From an uncultured Aquimarina sp. (GTDB lineage Bacteria; Bacteroidota; Bacteroidia; Flavobacteriales; Flavobacteriaceae), in assembly GCF_947492965.1 (NCBI RefSeq), contig NZ_CANLOZ010000002.1:558001-622000 (forward strand): a stretch of 64,000 nt of DNA. The letters are read 5' to 3'. Numbering within the stretch: the first letter of the stretch is position 1; every line of letters starts with the position of its first letter. Below the pieces are notes generated by a model that worked only from the letters and a program-made list of their open reading frames with translations, was not told the origin of the DNA and did no database searches. Position numbers and translations under genes: made by a program. Of this stretch, positions 17,847 to 26,527 are shown piece after piece.

Positions 17847-18932
17847 ATGAAACGTCAACTCAAAAAATATCTTCGCCTATTATGGCAATCTATACTCTTC
17901 TGGTCTATTGCTATGGGGTTGTTCTCTATCTTTAGGTATTACGGTATTGATGAAGAAGAAGGTTTTACGGTGATTCAAGAATATAGTGGTATTCAAGGGA
18001 CATTAAGAGCCTTAATGGGATTTACGAGTATTGGTGTACTGCTTGGTATCGTGTATACTACTATAGATATTTTCTTTGATAAATATAGTTCTAACAGAAT
18101 ATCATTGGTATATAATATCATCATCCAAACACTATTATATTTCATCACTACCGTGATCATCTTTACAATCATTATGGATATTTTTTCGGATATCTATAAC
18201 ATCAATTTAAACACAGATACCGGTTGGTGGAGAAAAAACAAGTCTTTTTGGGCCACCATATTATACATGGTGATGGTGTCTTTTGTCTTTTCTTTTATCA
18301 AAATTGCAACCGAAAAGTTTGGAAGAGGCGTGTTTATTAAAATGCTTTTTGGTAAATACAAAAATCCACAAGAAGAGAAACGTATTTTTATGTTCTTGGA
18401 TCTTAAAGATTCTACCACTATTGCAGAACAACTAGGACATTTTAAGTATAGCCAATTTATACAAGATTGTTTTTATGATTTAAATACAGTAGTTCCTAAA
18501 CACGAAGCAGAGATCTACCAATATGTAGGTGATGAAGCAGTACTGAGCTGGCCTTATAAAAAAGGGCTTGCCAATAATAACTGTGTAAATCTATTCTTTT
18601 CATTTCAGCAAAGGAAACAACAAAAAGCTGATTATTATAAGGAGAAATATGGTGTTATTCCAGAGTTTAAAGCAGGATTGCATGGAGGAAAATTAATGGT
18701 CACCGAAGTAGGAGTTATCAAAAAAGAAATCGCCTATCATGGAGATGTCATTAATACATCTGCTAGAATTCAAGCAGAATGTAATAATCATAAAGTAAAA
18801 CTTCTTATCTCCGAGGATTTGCTAAAAGACCTAAGCTTTACGACACCTCTTACTGCTACTTTTTTAGGAAGTGTCTTGTTAAAGGGCAAACAACAAGAGG
18901 TAAACATCCACACAGTACAAAAAGTTTTTTAG
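17847..18932 (+). CDS. Membrane class III adenylate/guanylate cyclase (copy 1)
   Basis: A 361-residue protein with four TM helices in residues 13-152 and a C-terminal class III cyclase catalytic domain. The metal-binding aspartates are D185 in IFMFLDLKDSTTIAE and D229 in YQYVGDEAVLSW. IAYHGDVINTSARIQ carries the conserved Asn/Arg of the transition-state site. It makes cAMP or cGMP; the sequence alone does not settle which. A second copy follows immediately. The membrane part may sense an envelope or lipid signal. Confidence 0.9.
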   Translation: MKRQLKKYLRLLWQSILFWSIAMGLFSIFRYYGIDEEEGFTVIQEYSGIQGTLRALMGFTSIGVLLGIVYTTIDIFFDKYSSNRISLVYNIIIQTLLYFITTVIIFTIIMDIFSDIYNINLNTDTGWWRKNKSFWATILYMVMVSFVFSFIKIATEKFGRGVFIKMLFGKYKNPQEEKRIFMFLDLKDSTTIAEQLGHFKYSQFIQDCFYDLNTVVPKHEAEIYQYVGDEAVLSWPYKKGLANNNCVNLFFSFQQRKQQKADYYKEKYGVIPEFKAGLHGGKLMVTEVGVIKKEIAYHGDVINTSARIQAECNNHKVKLLISEDLLKDLSFTTPLTATFLGSVLLKGKQQEVNIHTVQKVF

Positions 18933-19096
18933 ATTTTTTATCACTTAAAATCAAACACTTACACTCTAAAAAGAACGTTTTTATATTTTTTGTAGGAAAA
19001 AAAGTAGGGTTTATTTATATCCATATGTTTTAGGTACAGAAACAAAGTCATTGGGGGAATGCCAAAATAATTGATGACTTTTTAAATATACCAGTT

Positions 19097-20176
19097 ATGA
19101 ATCGTACACTAAAACAACATTTGCAATATATATCGCAATCTGTAATTTATTGGTCTATTGCAATGGTATTATATGCTATATTCCGATTTTATGGAATAGA
19201 GGAAGAAGAAGGGCTTACGATCATCAAAAAACACGAAGGGGCTTTAGGAGTATTGTATTACTCGATTAAATTCATCAACATTGGGTTACTTATCGGAATC
19301 TTATATACTGCGGTAGACTTTATATTCGATACCATTTCTAACAAAGTTTCACTTACGAATGATCTAATTTTTAGAACATTTTTTCACTTCTTAGTAACAC
19401 TGATTGTTTTTACCAATATCAAAGATATTTATGCCGGTATAGCTACAATGGAGATCGAAAAAATAAATGATTGGTGGTTATTAGATAAATCCTTTTGGAC
19501 GTTATTATTGTATATCACTATAGCATCTCTTGTATTCTCTTTTCTGAAAATAGCTAATGAAAAATTTGGAAAAGGAGTCTTCATCAAAATGTTGCTAGGA
19601 AAATACAGAAACCCGCAAGAGGAAAAGCGCATCTTCATGTTCCTTGATCTTAAGGATTCTACTACGATCGCAGAAAAACTAGGCCATTTTAAATATAGTC
19701 AACTCATACAAGACTGCTTTTATGATTTGAATAAGGTCGTTCCTAGACATAATGCAGAAATCTATCAGTATGTTGGAGATGAAGTAGTACTTAGTTGGCC
19801 TTATAAAAAAGGGTTAGCGGATAACAACTGTGTTAATTTGTTCTTTGCATTCCAGCAACGTAAACAAAATAAATCAGCGTATTATCTAAAGAAATACGGA
19901 GTGGTTCCAGAATTTAAAGCAGGACTACACGGCGGAAAATTAATGGTAACCGAAGTAGGTCTTATCAAAAAGGAAATCGCTTATCATGGAGATGTAATCA
20001 ATACATCTGCTAGAATTCAGGGGCAATGTAATACCTATAAAGTTCCATTATTAATTTCGGAAAAGGTAATTCAGGATCTTAAAATCAGTGCTAACCTTAC
20101 TTGTCAGTTTTTAGGTAGTGTGTTGCTAAAGGGCAAGCAACAAGAGGTGAATATCCATACTATTGCACGGGTTTAG
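19097..20176 (+). CDS. Membrane class III adenylate/guanylate cyclase (copy 2)
   Basis: A 359-residue paralogue of the preceding gene with the same layout: four N-terminal TM helices, IFMFLDLKDSTTIAEKLGHF, YQYVGDEVVLSWPYKKG and IAYHGDVINTSARIQ, all metal and catalytic positions intact. The catalytic halves are nearly identical while the membrane halves differ more, as expected after tandem duplication with diverging input domains. It is 164 bases behind copy 1 and is followed by its own terminator. The two may heterodimerise. Confidence 0.9.
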   Translation: MNRTLKQHLQYISQSVIYWSIAMVLYAIFRFYGIEEEEGLTIIKKHEGALGVLYYSIKFINIGLLIGILYTAVDFIFDTISNKVSLTNDLIFRTFFHFLVTLIVFTNIKDIYAGIATMEIEKINDWWLLDKSFWTLLLYITIASLVFSFLKIANEKFGKGVFIKMLLGKYRNPQEEKRIFMFLDLKDSTTIAEKLGHFKYSQLIQDCFYDLNKVVPRHNAEIYQYVGDEVVLSWPYKKGLADNNCVNLFFAFQQRKQNKSAYYLKKYGVVPEFKAGLHGGKLMVTEVGLIKKEIAYHGDVINTSARIQGQCNTYKVPLLISEKVIQDLKISANLTCQFLGSVLLKGKQQEVNIHTIARV

Positions 20177-20207
20177 TTTGCTTAGGTTCTGGGGAGGATC
20201 TAAGTAA

Positions 20208-20250
20208 AACCGAAGCTTACTAATCATTGTAGGCTTCGGTTATTTTTTTT
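20208..20250 (+). terminator. Intrinsic terminator after cyclase copy 2
   Basis: Arms AACCGAAGC (20208-20216) and GCTTCGGTT (20233-20241) followed by ATTTTTTTT. It lies 32 bases downstream of the stop codon. Confidence 0.85.
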
Positions 20251-20260
20251 GGATAATGTG

Positions 20261-20560
20261 ACACCACACTTCGACTTCGCTCAGTGTTCGAGAGCCTCAC
20301 CCTTCGATAACAGTTGTGGGCTGTACTTCGACAGCATTTCGACACGGGTCCGCCTATGGAAGAAGCTCATTGCGACAGCTCAGTATACGTCCGGAAATCG
20401 TAAGGTCTAATAAATATCACAATGTTGATTCTAAAAATCAATAAGGAAACTATAATTCAGGGTTCGAGAGCCTCACCCTTCGATAACAGTTGTGGGCTGA
20501 GGTTCTCGAAGCCCGACAATACTTCGACTCCCGATAGCTATTGGGACAGTGTAACAGCTC
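20261..20560. repeat. Cluster of dispersed palindromic repeats
   Basis: This gene-free tract holds two blocks (20261-20398 and 20460-20560) of the CTTCGACAAGCTCAGTGT / GGTTCGAGAGCCTCACCCTT repeat family. Between them lies a unique-looking spacer (from 20408) that recurs almost unchanged at 22433-22486. No gene is supported here. Confidence 0.75.
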
Positions 20561-20625
20561 TGTATCGTCTTAAAGCTGTAAGGCTTATTGAACATCTACA
20601 GATTATAATCAATCTATAAGTAAGA

Positions 20626-20662
20626 AAGCCTCACTCTTTCGATTTATGTAAAGAGTGAGGCT
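20626..20662. terminator. Hairpin terminator of the NAD(P)-binding protein gene
   Basis: AGCCTCACTCTTT (20627-20639) pairs perfectly with AAAGAGTGAGGCT (20650-20662), and A/T-rich flanks make it work in either direction. It lies downstream of the minus-strand gene ending at 20702. Confidence 0.75.
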
Positions 20663-20701
20663 CTTAAAAATTAATTTGTGTTGCCTGATATTTTAGTGGT
20701 G

Positions 20702-21343
20702 TTATTGAACACTTACCATACTATCCAATGCTTCGTCAATGACCGTTTCTCCAGTAAGAATTTCAAAAACCTCTCTTTTTGCAATTTGATCTTCTAAACT
20801 CTTCACTAAAACCTTAGCCACATCTCCTCTTGGTATAGAACCAGATCTATCTTCTAGTTGTTCAGCAATTCTAATTTTTCCAGTAGGAATATCATTATTT
20901 AAAGTTCCCGGTCTAACAATGGTAAACTCTAAACCACTATTGGCAAGATACTCATCAGCATCTCTCTTCGCTTGTAAGTAATCTTGTAATTTTTCTGCTT
21001 CTTGAGGTGCATCGGCTCCAACGGAACTAAGCATTACTAATTTACGAACCCTATGTTTTTTTGAAGCATCTATTATTTTCATTGCCCCTTTACGATCCAC
21101 CGCTTCCAAAGCTTTTCCTTTAGAACCTGCTGCAAAAATTACCTTATCAACTCCATCCGCAACATGGGTTACATCTTCAGTGAGATCGGCTAGAATTGTT
21201 TCTATTCCTTGTTTCTGAAAAGCAGCTTGTTGCTCTTCTTTTCTCACCATCGCGATTGGATGATAATTTTCATGATTATTTAATTCTTTAATGACTGTAT
21301 TTCCTGTGGTGCCAGTTGCACCAATAACTAATATTTTTTCCAT
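20702..21343 (-). CDS. NAD(P)-binding SDR/NmrA-like protein
   Basis: A 213-residue atypical short-chain dehydrogenase fold protein. The Rossmann loop is ILVIGATGTTGNTVIKELN at residues 4-22; KVIFAAGSKG and KLVMLSSVGAD are the following strands, and YLANSGLEFTIVRPGTLNN the typical YwnB/YhfK-like C-terminal region. The catalytic Tyr-x-x-x-Lys of classical SDRs is not evident. Such proteins act as redox sensors or reductases. Monocistronic. Confidence 0.88.
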   Translation of the reverse strand: MEKILVIGATGTTGNTVIKELNNHENYHPIAMVRKEEQQAAFQKQGIETILADLTEDVTHVADGVDKVIFAAGSKGKALEAVDRKGAMKIIDASKKHRVRKLVMLSSVGADAPQEAEKLQDYLQAKRDADEYLANSGLEFTIVRPGTLNNDIPTGKIRIAEQLEDRSGSIPRGDVAKVLVKSLEDQIAKREVFEILTGETVIDEALDSMVSVQ

Positions 21344-21588
21344 ACTATAATATAACTTTCAAACACCTTCAAAGCAATTAAATCAATCGGTTTAACTAGG
21401 GTTTAACGGTTAAGTATAAAAAGTTCTTAAAGGGAAAAATTATCCATAACTATTGTTTAGGTTTAGTAGAAAGCCAATCCATTTTTTAGGAATAAATATT
21501 AAGCAATTCTTTATAAGAAGTTAATATCGTTTTTTTAGAAGATAAAATTTGCTTTCTTTCTAATAGGTACGAAAAGAAAAACAAAAAC

Positions 21589-21897
21589 ATGAGTGATGTT
21601 TACAGAAAATGTCCCAACTGCGGAACTTTAAACTTAAACAAGGATTATTGCAAAACATGCGGAACTTTAATTAATACGCAAGTAAGGAGACAGCAAGAAC
21701 GAGCGGAACGATTGGAACAAAAACAACGAGCGGACCAAAATAAAAAGCCGCATAAGATTACATTGTTTTTTGAAAATGCTAAAGAGCACTCTAACCCCTT
21801 TATAAAGTATACTTTTAGAGTATTATACTCTATTTGGGTGGTCGTCCTCGCCATTGGCAGTTTTATTGCTTTCATCATTGGATATGTAGCGGCCTAA
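21589..21897 (+). CDS. Small zinc-ribbon membrane protein
   Basis: A 102-residue protein with an N-terminal zinc ribbon, CPNCGTLNLNKDYCKTCG (four cysteines in two CxxC knuckles), a charged Arg/Gln/Lys-rich helix at about 29-53, and one or two TM helices in the C-terminal third. Function unknown. It is followed after 9 bases by another small membrane protein, so the pair is likely an operon. Confidence 0.78.
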   Translation: MSDVYRKCPNCGTLNLNKDYCKTCGTLINTQVRRQQERAERLEQKQRADQNKKPHKITLFFENAKEHSNPFIKYTFRVLYSIWVVVLAIGSFIAFIIGYVAA

Positions 21898-21906
21898 AAG
21901 ATAAGT

Positions 21907-22281
21907 ATGCATAACAGACTAGCTCTCATAACTCATAAGTACTACTTCCGAATCTTTTCGGTAATCACTTTTTCCATCTATGTCTTACAACAATTAGAAA
22001 TAAGATTACCACTGTTTTTTCAAAACTATCTAAATGATCTATTATGCATGCCTCTAGTATTATCTGTATGTCAGCTTGCTGTACGAAAACTAAAAAGTGA
22101 TACCCGTATTTTATTACCAATACCTTTATTAATACTCGTAACCATAGGATACTCAATCTATTTTGAGTGGTACTTGCCTCAATATGATGATCGTTACACT
22201 GCTGATTGGTTAGATGTACTAATGTATTTTATAGGAATGTTTTTCTTTTATGCTATAGAAAAATATAAAAAGATTTATTGA
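21907..22281 (+). CDS. Small hypothetical membrane protein
   Basis: A 124-residue protein with about four hydrophobic helices and an Asp-rich loop (YLPQYDDRYTADWLDVLMYF). I do not recognise the family with certainty. Short flavobacterial membrane proteins of this type are sometimes labelled as transporters without evidence. Co-directional with the zinc-ribbon gene at 9-base spacing, so the two products may act together. Confidence 0.72.
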   Translation: MHNRLALITHKYYFRIFSVITFSIYVLQQLEIRLPLFFQNYLNDLLCMPLVLSVCQLAVRKLKSDTRILLPIPLLILVTIGYSIYFEWYLPQYDDRYTADWLDVLMYFIGMFFFYAIEKYKKIY

Positions 22282-22325
22282 ATATGCTTTATCCGAGCTT
22301 GCAGGAATAATAAAGAAACTAGAAT

Positions 22326-22614
22326 TCAGGGTTCGAGAGCCTCACCCTTCGATAACGGTTGTGGGCTGTACTTCGACAGCACTTCGACAAGCTCAGTGTG
22401 ACAGCTCAGTATACATCGGGAAATCATAAAGTTTAATGAATATTACAATGTTGACTCTAAAAATCAATAAGGAAACTATAATTCAGGGTTCGAGAGCCTC
22501 ACCCTTCGATAACAGTTGTGAGCTGTACTTCGACAGCACTTCGACAAGCTTAGTGTGACAGCTCAGTATACGTCTCGAAGCCCGACTAGCTCAGTGTGAC
22601 AGCTCAGTATACGT
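22326..22614. repeat. Cluster of dispersed palindromic repeats
   Basis: The gap between two genes is almost wholly repeat: blocks at 22326-22412 and 22484-22614, separated by a spacer that duplicates the one near 20408-20460. GGTTCGAGAGCCTCACCCTT occurs twice here and the ACAGCTCAGTATACGTC tail several times. Confidence 0.75.
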
Positions 22615-22644
22615 CATGAAACCCTCTTCTAAAACGGATAAAAA

Positions 22645-22935
22645 CTATAATTTATCTCTATATGCAATTGATAATCCAGGTAATGTATCTAACTCTCCTT
22701 TTATTAAAGCTTCTTTCTTCTTCCTACTCCAGCCTTGTATTTGTTTTTCCCTGTAGAATGCAGTATCGATTCTATCATATGCTTCATAATATATTAACTT
22801 TACAGGAAGGTGCTTTTTTGTATGATTCGCCCCTTCTCCTTTTTGGTGCTCTTCCAATCGTTTCTCTAAACATTTAGTGCTACCAGTATAATAACTTCCA
22901 TCACTACATTCTAAAATATACATATAACCTTTCAC
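22645..22935 (-). CDS. GIY-YIG nuclease family protein (standalone domain)
   Basis: A 96-residue single GIY-YIG domain of the UPF0213/YhbQ type: YMYILECSDGSYYTGSTKCLE contains the first-strand tyrosines and YTG, then RLEEHQKG with the catalytic arginine, and FYREKQIQGWSRKKKEALI with the metal-binding glutamate. It is a predicted small endonuclease of unknown role. It sits alone between two large clusters of the dispersed palindromic repeats. Confidence 0.9.
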   Translation of the reverse strand: MKGYMYILECSDGSYYTGSTKCLEKRLEEHQKGEGANHTKKHLPVKLIYYEAYDRIDTAFYREKQIQGWSRKKKEALIKGELDTLPGLSIAYRDKL

Positions 22936-23018
22936 CTTATTTACTAATTAGATTCTATTAATATATGTACTGAAATAGAAATGTGTTACCCTACTTCTTC
23001 TAGTTGTACGTAATTAGT

Positions 23019-23330
23019 CAACCTTTCGACAACACCTCGACAAGTGTTCGCCTATGGAGGAAGTTCAGGGTTCGAGAGCCTCACCCTTCGATAACAGTCG
23101 AGAGCTGTACTTCTAAAGATTCAGGGTTCGTTATATCTCCGAGGGCTGAGGCACTCGAAGCCCGGCAGCACCTCGACATATGTCTACCTATACAAGAATC
23201 TCAGGGTTCGAGAGCCTCACCCTTCGATAGCAATTGAGTGCTTTACTTCTAGAGTTTCAGGGTTCGTTCTATCTCCGAGGGCTTAGGTTCTCGAAGCCCA
23301 ACAGGCTCAGTATACGTCTCGAAACCCGAC
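23019..23330. repeat. Cluster of dispersed palindromic repeats
   Basis: The whole 397-base gap is composed of repeat units, with two near-copies of GGTTCGAGAGCCTCACCCTT (around 23068 and 23208) and two copies of a TTCAGGGTTCGTT-TATCTCCGAGGGCT block (around 23120 and 23262). Apparent reading frames here are repeat artefacts. Confidence 0.75.
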
Positions 23331-23332
23331 AA

Positions 23333-23710
23333 CTAAATAAAATAGGAAGTAATAATAGATGCCACGAATAAAACTAGTGCGATAAATACTCTCCGTAAAC
23401 GTACCTCATCAGGTTGCATAGTAATTTTTTGTGGATTATTTTTTAGTACTTGTACAGGTACACTGCTTCCTATTTTTACATTTTCTACGGATCTGGTGGT
23501 AATTACCTCAGAGTAGCTTTTGCCATCGATATGATAGGATAATCCTACTTTAACAGCCTTTTTATCTCCTTGTAGCATCTTATCTGCTTGACTAAGGATC
23601 ACTACTGCATCTACTCTTATAGACTGATATTTAAAAACAAAAAACGTATACCCAACATACAAGGTGTAGAATAATAGTAATAATGATATGATAGGTAAAT
23701 AGGTACTCAT
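23333..23710 (-). CDS. DUF3592-like membrane protein
   Basis: A 125-residue protein with an N-terminal TM helix (about residues 5-27), an extracytoplasmic beta-rich middle (VGLSYHIDGKSYSEVITTR, VPVQVLKNNPQKITM) and a C-terminal TM helix (107-125). This TM-beta-TM layout with V-x-Y-x-x-N/D-P-like strand matches DUF3592. Function unknown. It is 6 bases downstream of the Hint-domain gene in the same direction, so co-transcribed. Confidence 0.75.
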   Translation of the reverse strand: MSTYLPIISLLLLFYTLYVGYTFFVFKYQSIRVDAVVILSQADKMLQGDKKAVKVGLSYHIDGKSYSEVITTRSVENVKIGSSVPVQVLKNNPQKITMQPDEVRLRRVFIALVLFVASIITSYFI

Positions 23711-23716
23711 AAGTTT

Positions 23717-24985
23717 TTAGTCCGATTCTTTAATTTCCAATGGATAATGCTTACAATATTTTACTGCTCTAATGGGTTCTGTACCCACTATGATACCATT
23801 AGCAATAAAATTAGTACCATTATCCAATTCCACAATAGTATAGGTTAATTGTTCTTTTACATCTTTAACTATAGCAGTAATTCTTTTGGATTGATTTTCT
23901 CCCAAGAGTATTGTACCAACTTCTAGCAACTCCACAGTATCATAGTTATAATCTCTCATGGTTTTAGTAGGATGGTAAGATACCCAAGATCCATCAAGAG
24001 TTAATAACGGATGATCCGTAGTACATGTAATACGAGACTCATCATCAAAAGTTATAGTTATAAGCTGATCGTGTACTGGATTTGCTAATTCTTTTATAAT
24101 AGATGATTCGTATGTACTCGTGCTAGTATTATAGGAGAGTATCTCATCTCCTATTCTTAATTCTTCTATATTTTTTTTAGTGGTATCAGCCATGCTAATC
24201 TTGGTACCAGCAGCGAAGCAATGCACATCAATTCCATCAAAATATATTTCAGAAATGACCGTGTCTTCATATTTTTCTCCTGGATAGACTTCTAAAATTT
24301 CAAACTTCAAGGTCCAATCTGGTAATTTAGACAACTCATCATAGTTATGTCTATCTCCATTGCCTATCGGCGCAACCGTAAAATGATGCGCTGCTCTTTT
24401 GTCTTCCATCATTAATATGGCGTAAGGCTCATCATCTAAATACAATTTTAATTTCTTTACTCTACTATTGGCTCTCCAAGCTTTTTCACTTTTTACATAC
24501 CCATTTACAATACTAATGGTGGTGATTCTTGGATTTTCTTGCGGAAAACTATAAGTAATATATTCACCAATACCATATCCCGAAACTCCTTCGACCCAAG
24601 CACTTTTGTAATCAAAATCATGAGCATTTTTTGGAGAATAGGTAGTATTACCTTGTGAACTTAAATATGAAGAAGCAGCAACTTGTGCTACACTAGCTCC
24701 ACAATACCAACTACAACCGTCTGTTCCAACTTGCCAATAATCGCTATGTACTTCGCTAACTTTATCTAAAGCTTCTTTATCCTGGATACTAAGATCATCA
24801 TAATCAACACCATTTTGCATCTTCTCGCTAATAGCTTCATATGCTTTCCAATTATCATTGAATTCCTTTTCTCCTTCTTTACTAAACTCTAGAGGTTCTA
24901 TAGAAGCAGTCAATACCTTCAATTGCTGCGCAGGAAGTACTGCAGCATATAGCAATACTATATAGACTGACCATTTAAGTTTCAT
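23717..24985 (-). CDS. Secreted protein with NADase-type glycan-binding-like and Hint domains
   Basis: About 422 residues from ATG 24985, which begins a signal peptide MKLKWSVYIVLLYAAVLPAQ. Residues about 120-250 form a discoidin-like domain of the NADase-type glycan-binding kind (ITYSFPQENPRITTISIVNG, then a C-terminal EIYFDGIDVHC). A Hint (hedgehog/intein) domain starts at Cys256 in HCFAAGTKISM, with CTTDHPLLTLDGSW as block B and IANGIIVGTE at its end. The usual His-Asn at the splice end is Gly-Thr, so C-terminal cleavage should be impaired while N-terminal acyl shift may remain. Upstream frame to 25033 is probably untranslated. Confidence 0.82.
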   Translation of the reverse strand: MKLKWSVYIVLLYAAVLPAQQLKVLTASIEPLEFSKEGEKEFNDNWKAYEAISEKMQNGVDYDDLSIQDKEALDKVSEVHSDYWQVGTDGCSWYCGASVAQVAASSYLSSQGNTTYSPKNAHDFDYKSAWVEGVSGYGIGEYITYSFPQENPRITTISIVNGYVKSEKAWRANSRVKKLKLYLDDEPYAILMMEDKRAAHHFTVAPIGNGDRHNYDELSKLPDWTLKFEILEVYPGEKYEDTVISEIYFDGIDVHCFAAGTKISMADTTKKNIEELRIGDEILSYNTSTSTYESSIIKELANPVHDQLITITFDDESRITCTTDHPLLTLDGSWVSYHPTKTMRDYNYDTVELLEVGTILLGENQSKRITAIVKDVKEQLTYTIVELDNGTNFIANGIIVGTEPIRAVKYCKHYPLEIKESD

Positions 24986-25107
24986 CGTGATTGTTTTGGT
25001 AGGGCTGTTGTTTGTATAACCAATTTCCCACAAATATACTGTTTATTCTCATAGTATTAAACAAATGTTAAAGAGCAAGATTATAAAATATTATTAAAAA
25101 ACAAGTG

Positions 25108-25605
25108 TCATCTTTTAACATTTGACAGTTTATACTCCAATAAAATTAACATCATGCAAAGAGCTGTTATCATCTGGTAACTCCCTCCTAGTACTCTAAG
25201 CATTACAAAAATAAATCCAACAAATCGAATGATTACCCAAATAAGCTTTAAGTAATCTAATCGTTTTTTTATGGGTTTCTGAACAAAATGCATCAAATAA
25301 GAAAAGATGATTCCTAAACATCCTATGACTGTAAATAGGTTTTGAAATGACCAATGCATTATTTTAAATATCATGCCTACCAGTATCAATGCCACTAATC
25401 CTAATGAAATTCTAGAATATCGGGTCTTTATAAAAGTACCATTACGTAATAACAGAAATAACCCAGGAATTTCGATCAACCATAATCCTACCGTAAAAAG
25501 AAAGTCTCCATTTTCTATGGATGTGTAACTAGATAACATCAAACCTATCAAAGTCATTAGAAAGCCTAAAATAGAAAGAACAATAAGTGTTTGATTACTA
25601 AACAT
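25108..25605 (-). CDS. Hypothetical multi-pass membrane protein with GldL-like motif
   Basis: A 165-residue protein with five to six TM helices. The segment GMIFKIMHWSFQNLFTVIG resembles the conserved F-K-I-M-H-W motif found in GldL and in related small membrane proteins of Bacteroidota. It is much shorter than GldL and lacks its C-terminal region, so a gliding role is not implied. It stands upstream of the Hint gene in the same direction with a 122-base gap. Confidence 0.72.
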   Translation of the reverse strand: MFSNQTLIVLSILGFLMTLIGLMLSSYTSIENGDFLFTVGLWLIEIPGLFLLLRNGTFIKTRYSRISLGLVALILVGMIFKIMHWSFQNLFTVIGCLGIIFSYLMHFVQKPIKKRLDYLKLIWVIIRFVGFIFVMLRVLGGSYQMITALCMMLILLEYKLSNVKR

Positions 25606-25791
25606 ACATTTTTGTTTATATGTAATACTATTTTCGATTTTTAATCATCCGCATATATTTTATCTTACGATACTTTTATTCAAAGATATATGCACTACTA
25701 TTTAGTATCCAAACCATGGGTTTTGTTATCGTTGTAATGTCTATTATTTTAAAAATTTAACACCCATGACTTGTTAAAAAATTAAGATGAC

Positions 25792-25915
25792 CAAACCTTC
25801 ATAGGGTACTTACGAAGTACCCTCCCCCTACTTAAAAGGTACCCAAGGGGTATTTTAGAACTAAATGACACGAAGGTTTGAGGGAAGCACCACGATGCTC
25901 TGAGGTTGGTGCTTC
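25792..25915. other. Structured RNA-like segment with three nested or serial hairpins
   Basis: CAAACCTTC (25792-25800) pairs with GAAGGTTTG (25872-25880), enclosing a perfect hairpin AGGGTACTT-acg-AAGTACCCT (25803-25823). It is followed by a second perfect hairpin GAAGCACCA/TGGTGCTTC (25884-25892, 25907-25915) with TTTGC after it. This is the layout of a folded RNA ending in a terminator-like stem, but no promoter is identified. Confidence 0.45.
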
Positions 25916-26002
25916 TTTGCTATTTAGTAGGTACATCCTAGTTCTGAGGCACCCAATCCTAGGTTGAAAAGTACCCCCAACAATGCTATATTAATCCACT
26001 AC

Positions 26003-26086
26003 CCACTTATATAAGTACCCCACGTTAACATCTCATTTAAAACACTCCACTTACATAAGTACCCCCTACCCACTTGTATAAGTGGG
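26003..26086. repeat. Three spaced copies of a CCACTT-(A/G)TATAAGT palindrome
   Basis: CCACTTATATAAGTACCCC (26003-26021), CCACTTACATAAGTACCCC (26047-26065) and CCCACTTGTATAAGTGGG (26069-26086) share an ACTT-n4-AAGT core. The last is a perfect palindrome followed by TTTT. Possible operator or terminator array. Confidence 0.55.
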
Positions 26087-26215
26087 TTTTCGGTGTTTTT
26101 GGATGATTTTTCTTAAAGAATGGTTAATAAACCTTCTTTAAAAAAATACTACATGAATCATCATATTTTGGAATAGCATTACTTCCATGATCCATTATGA
26201 GCATTGTTCAACTTA

Positions 26216-26520
26216 CTGGGCTTCCAGACGGATACTGAGCCTGTCGAAGTGCTGCCGAAGTACAGCCCTCGAATTAATTTGAATCCTGAAGTTCTCGAAG
26301 GGTAAACCTGTCACATTGAGCCTCCTCCATAGGCGGACACGTGTCGAAGTGCTGTCGGGTTTCGAGAGCCTCAACCCTCGGAATGATTCGAACACTGAGC
26401 AAAGTCGAAGTGTGAGCTTCCTCCATAGGCGGACACGTAACGAAATGCTCTAGGGCTTCGAGATGGATACTGAGCTGTCACACTGAGCCTGTCGAAGTGC
26501 TGCCGAAGTACAGCCCTCGT
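26216..26520. repeat. Cluster of dispersed palindromic repeats
   Basis: Multiple alternating units in both orientations, including GAGCCTGTCGAAGTGCTGCC, CCTCCATAGGCGGACACGTG and CTGCCGAAGTACAGCCCTCG (seen twice, near 26250 and 26500). No coding frame is supported. Confidence 0.75.
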
Positions 26521-26527
26521 AAATAAC

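Noticed and set aside
23004..23237. A 77-codon open frame on the plus strand
   Set aside because: It lies wholly inside a cluster of the dispersed palindromic repeats; repeat sequence read in frame makes the same peptide-like patterns at 20422, 26213, 40989 and 42304.
26003..26086. CRISPR-like array of short repeats
   Set aside because: Only three units, spacing 25 and 3 bases, the repeats are imperfect and there are no cas genes in the window.
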